From: Parascedosporium putredinis | Taxonomy: Eukaryota > Ascomycota > Sordariomycetes > Microascales > Microascaceae | Length of the DNA: 64,000 nucleotides | NCBI GenBank assembly: GCA_949357655.1 | Contig: CASHTG010000015.1 | Coordinates: forward strand, 2,046,001-2,110,000 | Direction: 5' to 3' | Made by a program: the position numbers and the translations under genes | Part shown: piece by piece, positions 23,733 through 35,925 of the stretch | How the letters are laid out: the number at the start of each line of letters is the position of its first letter | Numbering within the stretch: the first letter of the stretch is position 1 | The notes under the pieces: generated by a model | Databases searched by the model: none | What the model was told of the DNA's origin: nothing | What the model saw: only the letters and a program-made list of their open reading frames with translations

Positions 23733-25535
23733 TCAATGCCTAATCTCCCATAGCCGTATCTTGCCAGCATCGTTGCCAACTGCCAAAACGTTGCTCTTCG
23801 TCCCAAAAGCGACAGAGGTCACGCGCCCCAAGGGCGTGTCCGATGTGGGCCAATTGCGGTAAACCGTGCAACTGGGCAAGTGCGCCAACCGAAACGCATC
23901 CTTTTGCGGCCGGCTGGCAAACGCCATGAGCTGGCCATCGGGGGAGAACGTGATGTTTGTGATGGGTGTAACCAGTTGCTCAAACCGCCGCTTAGGTTCA
24001 GGGTGCTCGTTCAGGGTGTAGCCTCCATTCTCATCCACCGGCTGCACAAGATCCGTCCGGTCATATATGTTCACGATGCCCGTGTTGGATCCAATGGCGA
24101 CCCACCTGTCCTCGCCAATCGGTTCCGGCCCTCTGCTCCCGCCAAGCGCAACGACGATGCCGCCGATGCAGCCTTCATCACGCCACACACCGACGAATCG
24201 CCTCGTAGCGAGGCTCCATTCGCCCACTCGACCATTCTTGCCCAATATCGTGAGGCCCTGTCCGCTCCTCCACCACGCGAAGTCGGCAATACCTCCTCGG
24301 CTATCTAGTCTTGCCCCCGCTATCCACTGGCTTGTGGCAACGTTGAGGATGTTGACAACACCGCCTCCCTTCCTGGTAGATCCCATGACACCCATGTACT
24401 GACCGCAGGGACTCAGACGGAAATGCTCCATCGTCCTGTGCTCGAGACGGTGGCCTTGGATCTGGGAAATCCTTTGCACCTGGCCCGTTTCGAGGTCCCA
24501 GGTATGGAACCACTTCCGACGACCGGCGAACACAACTTTGTCGCCAAAAGGTAGGCGGAATTCCGATCGCCGAATGTCGACATTTCTCGTTTGAACCGAC
24601 GTGAGCTTTGGGTTAGGCGTAGGATGTGCGGTTGCGTCCAGGTGGTGAAGATATAGGAGCGAAGACGGGCCAGAGGAGAGGAGGATCGGGAACTTGGGGT
24701 GGAAGGCTATCGTCGTGACGGGGCCAGGATGCTTGTCGGGAATATCTCTTGTTCGCTGGATGTCAAGAACCTCTGGCTTTAGGCGCTGAGACTTGGAGTT
24801 GTCCGCGCGAGATAGTTGTGTCGCGTCTCGTAGGAATTCGTTGAGAGGCTGTGCCGTGATCTCGCCTTGGTCGTCCTCATCTGCACTCAAGCCACTTGAA
24901 GACTCACTACCATGCGACGACCGTCTCCTGCGCTTGCTGCGATGACCCTGGGCTTCTTGCGCCCACTTGGGAAGGGGATTTAGCGTAAGGTATTGCTTTC
25001 TCAACCTCTCGGTATAGTCTGTTCCTGTGACGACGTCCTCCTGTTCTGCAATTCGGAGTTTGCGCAGCCGCGAGGCGGTAGCCAAAGAAACAGCCAGCCT
25101 TTCGTCGTCACTGTCGGCCCAAGCGGGCACGTCTGCCGACTGAGCGCCCACATGTTTCTCCTTGCCATCAACTTTTGACAGAGGACCCGAAGATCGGCCA
25201 GTGTCGATCATGAAGAGGTCCGAATCTTGCATGCCCTCTAGGTCCGAGGTAGCCTCATCATTTCCTCCAGCGAGTTGCAACTCTTTGCCCTGTTCAAGAT
25301 TTTCCAGGTCTGCCAGTATATCCCTTTCGAAAAGTCTCTTCTTAAAGCTTTCGGCATTGCCTAAGACGAGTCGTTCAAGCTCCTCTTCGTCAGAGTCCTT
25401 CTCCATCAGGCGTGTAGTTGGCACCTCCTCATCCATGTCGGAGTCCTCTGTTTCCTCGAATTGAACCTCATCTTCGGACTCGGAAGAAAAGAACAACTGA
25501 GGGTCATTGCCCTTGTTCTTTAGTTTTGTTGACAT
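23733..25535 (-). CDS. UTP18: U3 snoRNP / small-subunit processome WD40 protein UTP18
   Basis: Component of the small-subunit processome needed for 18S rRNA maturation in the nucleolus. Single exon of 600 codons plus stop, no frame fault. The N-terminal third is acidic and disordered (ESEDEVQFEETEDSD), with a basic patch HRSKRRRRSSH near residue 200. From about residue 240 to the end it forms WD40 blades, for example PVTTIAFHPKFPILLSSG, FRLSPCGQYMGVMG, FADFAW-type blades, ITNITFSPDGQLMAFAS and the last blade VTSVAFGTKSNVLAVGNDAG with KIRLWEI. Length and domain order match the family. It is divergent from the WD40-cyclophilin gene with 475 bp between start codons. Confidence 0.9.
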   Translation of the reverse strand: MSTKLKNKGNDPQLFFSSESEDEVQFEETEDSDMDEEVPTTRLMEKDSDEEELERLVLGNAESFKKRLFERDILADLENLEQGKELQLAGGNDEATSDLEGMQDSDLFMIDTGRSSGPLSKVDGKEKHVGAQSADVPAWADSDDERLAVSLATASRLRKLRIAEQEDVVTGTDYTERLRKQYLTLNPLPKWAQEAQGHRSKRRRRSSHGSESSSGLSADEDDQGEITAQPLNEFLRDATQLSRADNSKSQRLKPEVLDIQRTRDIPDKHPGPVTTIAFHPKFPILLSSGPSSLLYLHHLDATAHPTPNPKLTSVQTRNVDIRRSEFRLPFGDKVVFAGRRKWFHTWDLETGQVQRISQIQGHRLEHRTMEHFRLSPCGQYMGVMGSTRKGGGVVNILNVATSQWIAGARLDSRGGIADFAWWRSGQGLTILGKNGRVGEWSLATRRFVGVWRDEGCIGGIVVALGGSRGPEPIGEDRWVAIGSNTGIVNIYDRTDLVQPVDENGGYTLNEHPEPKRRFEQLVTPITNITFSPDGQLMAFASRPQKDAFRLAHLPSCTVYRNWPTSDTPLGRVTSVAFGTKSNVLAVGNDAGKIRLWEIRH

Positions 25536-26010
25536 ATGGGCGATTGGGTGTGTTGCTACGATCGAGGTCTACCGTTGACGTGCTCCCAGCGGTGCTTTCG
25601 AAAAAAAAAGAAGCAAAAAAAGAGACGGTGCTAGTAAGTTTTTAGTGGGGTTGCGATAAGATAAGAAAAAAGGGACTAGAATTTCCCGCTTGTGAACTGC
25701 TGCAGGCAGCTGGGTAGCGCACCTAGCTATGTCTTTTTGCTCCCTTGCCTTTTTTGCCTTCTTGTACCTGAAGCGACCCTTGCTCTTGTGGTTTGGGACT
25801 GTTGATCTTCTTTTAGTGGATTTATTAGAGGAATAACTCACTCGTACCGCACGAAGACTCTATACTTGGCATTCGCGACACGACGGGGCGGCTTCTTCTT
25901 TTCATCGCGACCCTCAAGGTAGCAGCTTCAGTAGCTTTGACCCAGCAAGATTGCGCCAACCCGATCCCCGACCCTACTCTCCCGGGGCAACCCCGCCACT
26001 GTTTTCGAAG
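25536..26010. promoter_or_regulatory. divergent promoter region between UTP18 and the WD40-cyclophilin gene
   Basis: 475 bp between two ATGs on opposite strands. A-rich tracts at 25597-25622; no specific operator recognised. Confidence 0.5.
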
Positions 26011-28125
26011 ATGACTAGCGACGACGATGCGAAGTCAAACAAAAGGAGCCATTCCGAGATGGCCGAAGATGCTTCCGGTAAGCTTTCATGTACTCGCTAT
26101 ACCCCACGCACACTCGCCTCAGAGAATGATAGTAACCCTCTCCTCTCCTTTCTTATTTTGGGCGGACAGACAGCTCTTCCGATGATGATATGGGGCCTCA
26201 GCTGCCGACCGAAGCGGCGCCGAAGAAGAAACGTCGCGTCCTACCCTACGAGAAGCTCTACATTGCGGCACTCCCAAATCGACGCGCTATTCCAAATCTT
26301 TGATGCACAAGGAGCAAGTGTCATTTGTGAACATGACGCCGTTGACCGAGTTCTTGATCACATCCTCGACGGACGGCACCGTCAAGTTTTGGAAAAAGAT
26401 TGGCAAGGGGATCGAATTCGTCAAGCAGTTCAAGGCCCATCAGGGCGAAATTCTCTCCGTGTCAGTGAGCGCAGACGGCCGAAGCTTCGCGAGCTGCGGG
26501 GCGGACGAAACGGTCAAAATCTTCGACGTAATAACGTTTGACCTCTTGACCATGATACCGCTGGGGTACCTCCCTCGGAGTATTTGCTGGGTTCATCAAA
26601 GGGTGCGTCGCTGCCGCTGCTGGCCGTGGCGGAAGACGCGAAGCCTCTGGTTCACGTCTACGACGGGAGGGGGAAAAGAACGAGCCTATCCACGCGATAA
26701 AGGGGCTCCACAGGACGCCAGTGTCGGTCATGGTTTTCAACGAGGCTTTTGACTGTGTGGTGTCCGCCGACGAAGGAGGCATGGTCGAGTACTGGCAGCC
26801 GAGCGGCAACTACGAGAAGCCGAGCGGCGTTTTCGCGTACAAGAGCTCGACGAATCTGTTTGATTTCAAAAAGGCCAAGTCGTCGGTGGTGTCCCTGACT
26901 GTGAGCCCGAATGGGAAGCAGCTCGCAGCGTTTTCGCTGCCCGACCGCAAGATTCGACTCTTTGACTTTGCGACGGCCAAGCTGCACAGGACATATGACG
27001 AGTCGCTTCAGATGATCGAGGATATGCACCAAACCGGATCCGGTATCCATAAGCTGGACAATGTGGAGTTTGGTCGGAGGTTTGCGCTCGAGAGGGAGGT
27101 GGAATCGCCGGCCTTCCGGAACAAACCGAATATCATCTTTGACGAATCCGGTCACTTTATCCTCTATGGCTCCATTCACGGCATCAAAGTGGTCAATACG
27201 TACACGAACCAGGTGGTCAAGAATTTTGGCAAAGACGAAAACTTTCGCCCATTACATTTGGCGCTGTATCAGGGGCAGCCTCAAAAGAAGAAGGTCGCGT
27301 CGATCGAGATGGGCGCGTCAAGCAACCCGCTGTTGCAAGAGCAGGAGGCGAGGGACCCGATCCTCACGGCGACCGGCATCGGAAAGGTGCGATTCTACAT
27401 GTTCACCAACGACGAGGAAGTGTCCAAGTCCACGAGGGATGTGCAAAACGAACGACCGACAGCCGCCAACCAAAAGGGGGCGCGGATGCCGCTGCCAAGA
27501 AGACGCTGACGGGGACCGGGGCCATCATCCACACGAGCTACGGCGACATCCAGATCCGGCTGTTTCCCAAGGAGGCACCCAAGGCTGTGGAGAACTTTGT
27601 TGGGCTTTCCAAATCTGGGTATTATAACAATACCATCTTCCATAGGGTGATTCGCAAATTCATGATTCAGTGCGGAGACCCGCTCGGCGACGGCACGGGA
27701 GGTGATAGCATCTGGGGGCATCCCTTTGAGGATGAATTCAGCGCTCTCAAACACGACAAGCCTTACACGGTGAGCATGGCCAACGCTGGGCCGGGCACGA
27801 ACGGGAGCCAATTCTTCATCACGACGGAAAAGACGGTACGTAGCCCCCTCCCCTCCCTCTCCTTCTCCCTCTCCCTCTCCCTCTCCCCCTCCCCTCCCCC
27901 GCCCCGGCTCGCCGTCATACTCTGCACCGTAGAGGATAGGATGTGCTAACTTGATCCCCTCCTTCTCGTTTCTCTTGGTGTTTGTAGCCTTGGCTCGATG
28001 GGAAGCACACGATTTTTGGACGCGCAACGCAAGGGTTTGACGTGATCCACAAGATAGAGAATACCCGTACCTTCAAGGAAAAGCCCGAGTCGGACATCAA
28101 GATTTTGAATATCGACATAACGTAG
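26011..28125 (+). CDS. WD40-repeat peptidyl-prolyl cis-trans isomerase (PPWD1 family cyclophilin)
   Basis: Spliceosome-associated cyclophilin with N-terminal WD40 repeats and a C-terminal isomerase domain. Exons: 26011-26077, 26170-27835, 27988-28125. After a Ser/Asp-rich start comes an NLS-like PKKKRRV, then WD40 blades (DGTVKFWKKIGKGIEFV, DETVKIFDVITFDLL, VMVFNEAFDCVVSAD, DESGHFILYGSIHGIKVV) closely matching PPWD1. The cyclophilin domain shows FHRVIRKFMIQCGDP, GGDSIWG, YTVSMANAGPGTNGSQFF and, in the last exon, WLDGKHTIFGRATQGFDV. The active-site FHR, QxGD, MANAG and NGSQFF elements are present. Four single bases appear to be missing: T near 26279, A at 26598-26600, A at 26674-26677 and G at 27476-27480. 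With them the gene is 624 codons plus stop. Confidence 0.9.
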
Positions 28126-28291
28126 TGCATGTACCCCTACAATCCGAGACCCGGGGCCCATTGCAGGATCAGGATGGCCATTCCTCGGTGCAGGGAGGCT
28201 ATATAGAGTAGCATAATGAATAAATCCGTGACAAAAAAGCAACGAGACTTGGTCCGAAGAGAGAACCTGTCCGGACATGGCGCCTGCGCGC

Positions 28292-28293
<2 letters not shown>

Positions 28294-28350
<57 letters not shown>
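28294..28350. repeat. (GT)n microsatellite
   Basis: 57 bp of perfect GT alternation about 170 bp past the cyclophilin stop codon. Confidence 0.95.
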
Positions 28351-28351
<1 letters not shown>

Positions 28352-28856
28352 CCTCGGTTCACTCCATTCCGAGTTTCCAACCCCTTAAGTCATGGAGATA
28401 AGTTCTCTTCAAAGCCAGCCTGCATCTGTATATGTGCGTGCGTGCGTGCGTGCAAGTGCTAGGAAAAGAGCGGGTATTGCCTCTTCTCCGTCCCCGGATC
28501 GAATAACTACTCTTGCCTGCACGTAGTCTCGTTGTTTCGGCGGCCCGAACGGAAGCAGTTTGCTCTGGTTTCGAGTGGAAAGCATACGCCCTTCACCATC
28601 CTATCAAAGAAGTTTCCTTCCATTCAGCCTCCCTCCCACCAATTGACAAGTTGAGAGTACCTTTGTTGCCACGAGAGTGAAGAGGGCGACAGATTCCCCT
28701 CACTCCCCTTTGTTGCCACCTCGAACACATCTTTGGCATTTCCACAATTTCCCTCGCTCTCTCTCTCCCTTTCCCCTCCGTCTTCAATCGGCTTTGTCTT
28801 GTTTTGTCCTTCCTACCTTCTCTCCGAGGAATTATACAGGCACACATGCACACAGG

Positions 28857-28870
28857 CACACACACACACA

Positions 28871-28912
<42 letters not shown>
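28857..28912. repeat. compound (CA)8(CT)20 microsatellite
   Basis: Perfect CA run passing directly into a perfect CT run. Confidence 0.95.
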
Positions 28913-28915
<3 letters not shown>

Positions 28916-29802
28916 CCATTGCTATTCTTCTTTCATCTTCCTTCTTCATTTCTGGCCTTTTTAGGCTGTCGGTGGCCGGTGGCCGGGACGTAGTCTTGAG
29001 TGCGTTGTTCCATTTCATCCCCTTGGCCCTCGTAAAGGATGGAGACCACGAGGGGGCTTTGAGCTTCTCGAGCATAGACCCCCACGCAGGCTCATCCAGC
29101 TCAGAACTTTGACGCAACTTGGCTTGCTTAGGTGACGGTGGTGGATTCTCTTGGCTCTGATTGGGTTAATTGGTTACATTTCCACGGCCGGAACCGTACC
29201 GATTCTCCACAGAGACAAGCGCCCGAGTGATCCACTTCAGGGTCCTTCGCTGACCTCAAACTTGAACTTGAGCACCCCGCGTTCAGCCCTTGCGAATTGT
29301 ACGAGCAACAGGGAGCAGTGAGGCGGGGCAGGCTACACGTATGTCGTAGCTCAAGAAGAAGAAGAAGAAGGGGGAAAACAAAGTTTCGCGTCTTTCTTTG
29401 GAATGAGAGATGACTCAATGGATAAGAGCTTCCATCTTTAATGCTTGATGGGTCGACCTTGTCCGTACCCGAGGGCGGAAAGGATTCTTCACCCCCGAGC
29501 TTCACCAACCGATCACCATTTTGGCGGTGGGCGGGGCGGGTAGATCCTTGTCAGGAAAGGACCCTCTCAAATTTCCTCTGCAGGTGGAATCAAGTCCAGC
29601 GATCCAGGATGTTCTTCTTTTCTCTTGCCTTCGCCATGGTTTCCATTCCCCGCCACATCTGGTCTTGGGATTGAATCCCCGCCACTTGGTCCACAGAGTC
29701 ACGTTCGCGAAATGGCATCGCCAGTGGCAGGTGGGGTATTCAGCCCAGGGACCAAAAGGAAGGTGCTTTGAACTTCCTTAGGGGTATTAAGAGACTTCCA
29801 AG

Positions 29803-29851
29803 TTGTCCTTGTAGTCCTTGTAGTCCTTGTACACGACACGACACGACACGA
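29803..29851. repeat. 9-bp and 5-bp tandem arrays, adjacent
   Basis: Three copies of TTGTAGTCC followed immediately by four copies of ACACG. Confidence 0.8.
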
Positions 29852-30033
29852 GACTAGACTCGTGGGAAAGAGCGGACATGGATGGGCATGCGACAATTCT
29901 GAGGTGCAGGAGACAAAGACGCACATACACAAGACACGCACGAGACTGATTTCTTACTCGTGCGGAGAATGGGGATCAATATTATTTGATTTGACTGCAG
30001 CCACCACCGGCACCACTCCCACTAGCATCAGCG

Positions 30034-30065
<32 letters not shown>

Positions 30066-30352
30066 GGGCCAGCCAGCACGGGGAAAGCCTAGACCAGCCC
30101 GTGGGCGGAAAAGGTAACGAGGAGCTTGAGGGGGAGGGAAGGGGGCTTGGGGGGGTAGTGGGCTTGGATCAGTGACGGGGCGAGGCGGGACCGCCACATG
30201 CGCCGTGAAGAGCTTTCCAGGGAAAGAGGGGCGTGGAGAGGAGGGGGCGTCTCTCCAACGGGATCCGCGAATCGTTCCGTTCCCGCGCGACGAACGACGT
30301 CCCGTACCGTACTAGACCGTACCGTTCTAAAAGCAATGTCGTTGACTCGACG

Positions 30353-30462
30353 TGTGCCTGTGTGTGTGTATGTGTATGTGTGTGTATGTACGTGTATATA
30401 TAGGTGTGTATATACGTGTGTGTGTACTTGTATGTGCTTGTATGTGTGTCTGTGTGTGCGCG
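30353..30462. repeat. TG/TATG-rich imperfect repeat
   Basis: Alternating TGTGTATG and related units over about 110 bp. Confidence 0.75.
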
Positions 30463-31859
30463 CGAGGGTGGGGGCGGGGACCACGAGGATATTGATATCC
30501 ATTCCATTTGGACCCATTCGTCTATTACCTGTGGAAGCCCAACCCAAGCCAAGGCCCTGGCTGAAGGCACCGCACCACATTTACATTGATTTGTAGAGAA
30601 ACCGGTACCTCGGCCGGCGAGCCTGCGTACTTTGGCGACTTTGCTGGCTTCGTACATGTACGCGCCGGAGTCGAAATATCACTTATCGAGAAACCATCCA
30701 CCACCTGCGAGCGCGCGTTTTTCTTATGCCCTTCTTCTCTGCATTCTTCCCCGCGTGCTGCCAGCACAACATCCTCTTGGATCATCATCCAAGACTTGAT
30801 GCTCCATCTGGGAAGGACCCCTCCATTTGATTTTCTCAAGGCTTGGCCGCCCTGGGCCAGGTGGATGGATGGATGGCACATTGCCTTTCATCACTCACAT
30901 CTGCCGCGGACACTCCCATTTTACTTGTATTTTTCTTTTTCATCTTTTCGACGGAGAGGCAAAAGAAACGAAACTGGGCTGGGTCGTCACTGTGACTGCC
31001 AGTCTCATCCAATCGATTCTTTGGCCTCGATCCATGCCCTGCCCATCCTGCCTTCCCCTTCCATGGCCAGGCCAAACCAGGCCCAGCCCATGCCCCATGT
31101 CAAGCATCAAATGTCCCCTACCCACCAGACCAGACAGACCAGCCAGCCAAGCCCCTTCAGTCCATCCTGATACTTGTACTTGCCCTCAAGTTCCCTCCCA
31201 TGTGCTCATTTCGCCATCCCGTCCCTCCGCCCCTGTCGACTTTCACCTTTTTTTTTTTTTCTCTTTTTCTTTCTTTTTTTCGTGTGATAATCAGATCTAA
31301 GAAGGGAAATCAAGATCAATAAAAAGAAAAAGAAAAACACCCATGTCCCGCCTGCTACTCCAACTGTCGTGACCACGGCTATAGCTACGCAGCGACAGCT
31401 ATGATTGATTCCTCGTCTGTCCACTCGTAGACACACGCCCTGAATTGTACTCACTGTACTCCCCTCCCCCACCACGACCAGCACCACCCGCAACCCGCAA
31501 CCCGCACAAGCACTCACTCCTCACTCACACTCACGCTCACACTCACCCTCCCACAGAAAGTGAAAGTGCAACCATCGTCGTGTGGCCGTACATACAAAGG
31601 CCCAACCGGCCCCCGCCGCCTTTGCCGAATCCCAAAAGTTGAAGACCTTGACGGCCCGCTTGCCCCCTCAAACACAGAGGAAAAGTCTAGGGGAAAAAGA
31701 AGCGATTTTCATCACATCATCTACATCCTCCAGCCCGCTCCCCCTTCTACCGTATCCTTGCGATCCTATGTAAAAAGAAGGAACCCCCGCCCGCCACATT
31801 TCTCCCACCCACGAGGGATCCAAAGTTTACAAGTGCGCCGGACAAGGACTAGAAAGGGC

Positions 31860-31890
31860 AGACGGAAGACGAAAGACGGAAGACGGAAGA
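31860..31890. repeat. GACGGAA-type short tandem array
   Basis: Four imperfect copies of a 7-10 bp purine-rich unit. Confidence 0.7.
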
Positions 31891-32673
31891 ACAGAGGGGA
31901 ATCCTGGAACCTGGGCAAAGAGAACAGTTAGAGCACGAAAAGAGCTAAAGGAGCGAAACGAACCAGGAGACGCCAGAACACGGAGTCGACCCGAACCCAA
32001 CTTGCCATACCGTACAAGTACGTAAGGCAGGCAAAATCACTTCCCGAATAGGGAGCCAGCACTGGAGACTGGAGGGGCATTGAACAAACGAGACCCCACA
32101 GAAGACGTCGCCTCCCCCAAACCTGCTGCACCCTAATAACAGCGATCCCTTGATCGGGCTGCGATCCCACCAACGAACAAGGCAGCAGGCCCGAACCGCG
32201 CCCCTCCGGAGGGAACCAGCAGATGGGAGAAGAGGGGCCGCCGAAATCATGAGCCTTTCTTAACTTGCGCGAACTTGGATCACCTAAAAGAGCAAAATCA
32301 CCAAACGAAAGAAACGCCTCGTCGCTTTGTGAAGAAAAGAGATCAGACGAAGAAGGAGAAAGAACTCAGTAAAACGACCCACGGAAAGGTACAGAAAGAG
32401 ACTCTAGGGCAACCGAACTGTAGCTTGGCCACCTTTTGGTTTTTTATCCCTCTCCGATTTATCAGTCCGGACGAACTCGCGCGAAACCACCTTACTTAGC
32501 ATGCTCCCAACACCCCCGTCATTGTCATCGCATGCTCCATCGCTAACCCTCTTTCATTGAATGGCCACTTCTCGCGTGTTCTCGGTGGAAATCCTCCCCG
32601 GTGATCTGAACCTCTAAATCATCCGCCGCCGGCCGGAGCCCCACTACTTGGACAACTCGGTCCGGGTTCGAGG

Positions 32674-35600
32674 ATGCCGCGCCCTAAGAAGCCGGGGGCG
32701 CCTGAGCCGAAGCGGCGGAGCAGAACAGGATGTTGGTGAGTCCTATCTTTTGGGCTTCCCCCTCCCTCCCCTCACGCTTCTTCTTTGCCGAGTTGATGCC
32801 GCCTAGCGATGGACTGTCACCTTTTGTGACACCCTTCCTAGGTGCGGCGCAAGATGCCCCCACCCCTTACAACCAACCCGCCCTCCTCTTTGATCATCGC
32901 CTTACTCGAGCAGGGGAAGATGTTAACTCGGTGAATCTAGGCAATGTAAAGGTAGAAAGGTGAAATGTGGAGAGGAGCGCCCCTCTTGTGTCAAGTACGT
33001 AACCCCATGTCATGTTCTAGTCGTCGCGACATCGTCCCCTTCTGCTGTGCGCCCATGAGTATCTAACAAAGAGCGGCTCTCAGTTGCCAGAAAGCCGGTC
33101 ACCAGTGTGACTATAGCATACGCTTGAATTGGGATGGCCGCCGCACTAAACGAGCTTCATACGACGGCACCGGGGATGGTCAATTATCGTCGCCGACTCG
33201 GAGTCAGCGCCCCTTCACAATCATCCACCAGACCTACACTGCTACCCCTGCCCCTCTCGTCCCCTTGCCTCTGCAGCGCCGTCTAAGTGGAGAGACGTGG
33301 CTTGAACCCCAGGGCCCTTCTAATCATATCCACGCCCATGATATCGGAGACGCAGCCCGCGAGCAAACCCCGGCAAGCCCGAGCAACCAAGTCTTCCCCG
33401 AAAGAGACTCGATCCAGTTAAGTCCCGAAAGCACCGGACATGGTAGCAATGACGCAACCCAGGAACAGGAAGAGCTCCTCCGAGCCCTGCTGAATCCCGG
33501 GTCTAGACGCGAGGAGCCACCGCCCTTTATCCATCGCCAGTTCCCCTCATACCCGACACGTCCATGGCCCAGCCCAGCCCACCTCGGGACTACGACCATA
33601 CACACTCCCTCTTCCGCCAGCCCCAGGAGCCCACCGCTACTATGCTCGATACCTTTGGCCCGGCCGCCGCCCTCCACTCTGCAGGCCGCGTCGTTTCTCC
33701 TACAGGGGAGGACTCGAGCACGCCACTCTTCCTACGGTTCCATCCGCTCGCCAGCCTTAGCGCCCTGGCCTCTCCACCCACTCCCATGACCCCTTCATCT
33801 TACAGCGACGATGATCCCCGTGCATTCGGAACCATGGCTGCACAGTCCACTCATTCAAACCCCGCCTCCCCGATACCCGACGACTCACCGTCAACTCCCT
33901 CCTCTCCGGCCCACCGGGCCCCATCTACCACAGCAGCGATGGTGGACTGATCCACAACGGCGCAAGCCCGGCTTTCGGCGCCACTTTCGACTACGACCTA
34001 GACCTTTCCGAAGACGCCCGCTTTTACGGCTACGACCTCGGAAAGAGGGACGAGGACGTTCCCAAAAACGACGACCGCAACGCCATTGCCTCTTCACCCC
34101 CACTCCCCAGACCCCGCATGATCACGCGCACGACATGGCGCATGGCGCCGCCGCCGACGACTTCTCCATAGACGGCAGATTCGGTGATCGGCTCAGCGGT
34201 CGAAGTTCCGCCACGAGCGGCAACTACTACAAGGACCCCGTTGCGATCAAGATCCCGTACAACCTAGAGCCGTTGCCGTCAAAGTAAGCGCCCGTATTCC
34301 GAAGTTGAGTACCCTCGAAAAAGAAAAAAAGGCTAACGATGGAACCTTGTACCTCTAGACTCCTAGAAAACCCCATGAATCTTCTGGTATGTCCTTTCCC
34401 CGCTTACTATCTTTTTGCGCCTTTTGCGGCACCGAAGAATGAGTCCCTTGCTAATACACTTGCTAGTACTTTGTGAGTATAATATATGGCGGATCGTAGC
34501 AAGTCTTATATGAGCTAATGCAAATGTAGCATCACTTTCTCAACCACACTGCCAGAGGTATGGTGAATTTCTTCTGCAAGGGGATGGCAAATGGCAATTT
34601 CCCCATCCCTCAGAAAACGAGGCTGCTAACATACATGCAGTTCTCATGCCGTATGATGACCAGCAGTCCAACCCCTTTAGAATCATTCTTCCCCAGATGG
34701 CTGTTAAGAATGACCATCTTCTGAGCCTACTACTCGCCTATTCCGGTACGTGAAATGATGGATCGCTACATACTAAAACCCTGATGTCGTATTTTCCCCC
34801 TACTAACTAACGCTCATCGCATCAAGCCTCCCACCGCGCCCGGCTGCTTCATCAAAAAGAGCCTGGGGTCCGGATGGCTCAATGGGTCCAGGACATCTTC
34901 CCCGCACTTCGCGAAGCTCTCAGTGATAATGCCCGCGTCATATCCAACACGAGCCTTGCCACTGCCATCATGCTTGCCTCTCTCGAGATCATCTCACCAA
35001 AGGCCTTTGGATACGCTATCCCCTGGCAGGAACACCTCAACCTCGCCCGGGACCTCATGCGTAAACGTTTCTCCGGCCTCGCCGCACCCAAGATCTCGCA
35101 CTCGAGCTCGCGGGAAGACCAGGTTTGCTCCTTCCTGTGGAGCTGGTTTGCCTACCTGGACGTCCTGGGCGGCCTTTCGGGAGGGCCCCGCAAATCAGAC
35201 TCCTCGCCTACACTGCCTCTTGACTACACGGACGACCCCGATGAGATTGACTGCATCACAGGCTTCACAACCCGCTGCGTCCGCCTCCTTGCTCAAACTG
35301 CCGACCTTGCACGCCTGGTTGATTCCCAGCGCACCCGGCACATGGCTTTTGCCGACCCGAGCTCGCGTCCAGACCACGAAATCCGCGAACGAGCCTTTGC
35401 CCTCGATGACGCCCTACGGAAAAGCGTTGCCCGCGAGGCCCACCCCTGCAAACATATTCGCCCTGAGAATGTTGACGGCCGCGACAGGGATGAGATGAGG
35501 GCTACGAATGAGGCCTTCCACTGGGCGGGCATCGTCCAGCTACATAGACGTGCCCTAGGCATGCCCTCCAGCCACCCCCGCGTCCGAGAGGCCGTCGAAA

Positions 35601-35925
35601 ACATCATGGGGTGCCTTTTGCGTATTCGGAGAGGCGGGACCGCCGAAGTGGGCATCCTATTCCCCATGTTTACGGCAGGCTGCGAAACGCAGGATCAGCA
35701 ACATAGAGACCACATCCTTGAACGGTTTAGGACTGTGGAGAAGAATGGCATGACACAGGTAGGGAGCCCCGGAGCCCCGGAGCCCCGCATCTTGATAGAA
35801 AGTTTTGCGTGCTGACGAAAACCGCCCTCTGAATTCTAGATCCGAAGGGCCCGAGAGCTGATGGTGAAGGTCTGGAGAGAAAAAGGCCGTGGGAAACTAT
35901 GATGGAGAATGAGTTCATCGGTTGA
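32674..35925 (+). CDS. Zn2Cys6 fungal-specific transcription factor
   Basis: Nuclear regulator with a binuclear zinc cluster and the helical fungal-specific regulatory domain (Fungal_trans_2 type). Nine exons: 32674-32735, 32941-32994, 33084-34283, 34359-34386, 34467-34472, 34530-34557, 34641-34745, 34827-35758, 35840-35925. The cluster is built across the first three exons with spacing CX2CX6CX6CX2CX6C. Exon 3 is long, Ser/Pro-rich and disordered. Exons 4-8 give NPMNLLYFHHFLNHTARVL, LLSLLLAYSASHRARL and LASLEIISPKAFGYAIPW, all typical. Exon 5 is only TACTTT. Four one-base losses are inferred: 33562-33563 (C), 33916-33918 (G), 34105-34108 (C) and 35887-35888 (C). The last changes the end from GRGKL to WETMMENEFIG with stop at 35925. 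Restored length is 834 codons plus stop. Target genes are unknown; no cluster flanks it. Confidence 0.88.

Larger units (their letters stand above)
28126..32673. other. long gene-poor, microsatellite-rich region
   Basis: 4.5 kb with no gene I can support. It contains (GT)28, (CA)8(CT)20, a TG-rich tract around 30353-30462, short tandem 9-mers and 5-mers near 29803-29851, a GACGGAA array at 31860-31890 and many polypyrimidine patches. The last kilobase is probably the long leader and promoter of the transcription factor gene. Confidence 0.6.

Noticed and set aside
28216..28462. Cys/Val repeat proteins
   Set aside because: Translations of the (GT)n microsatellite.
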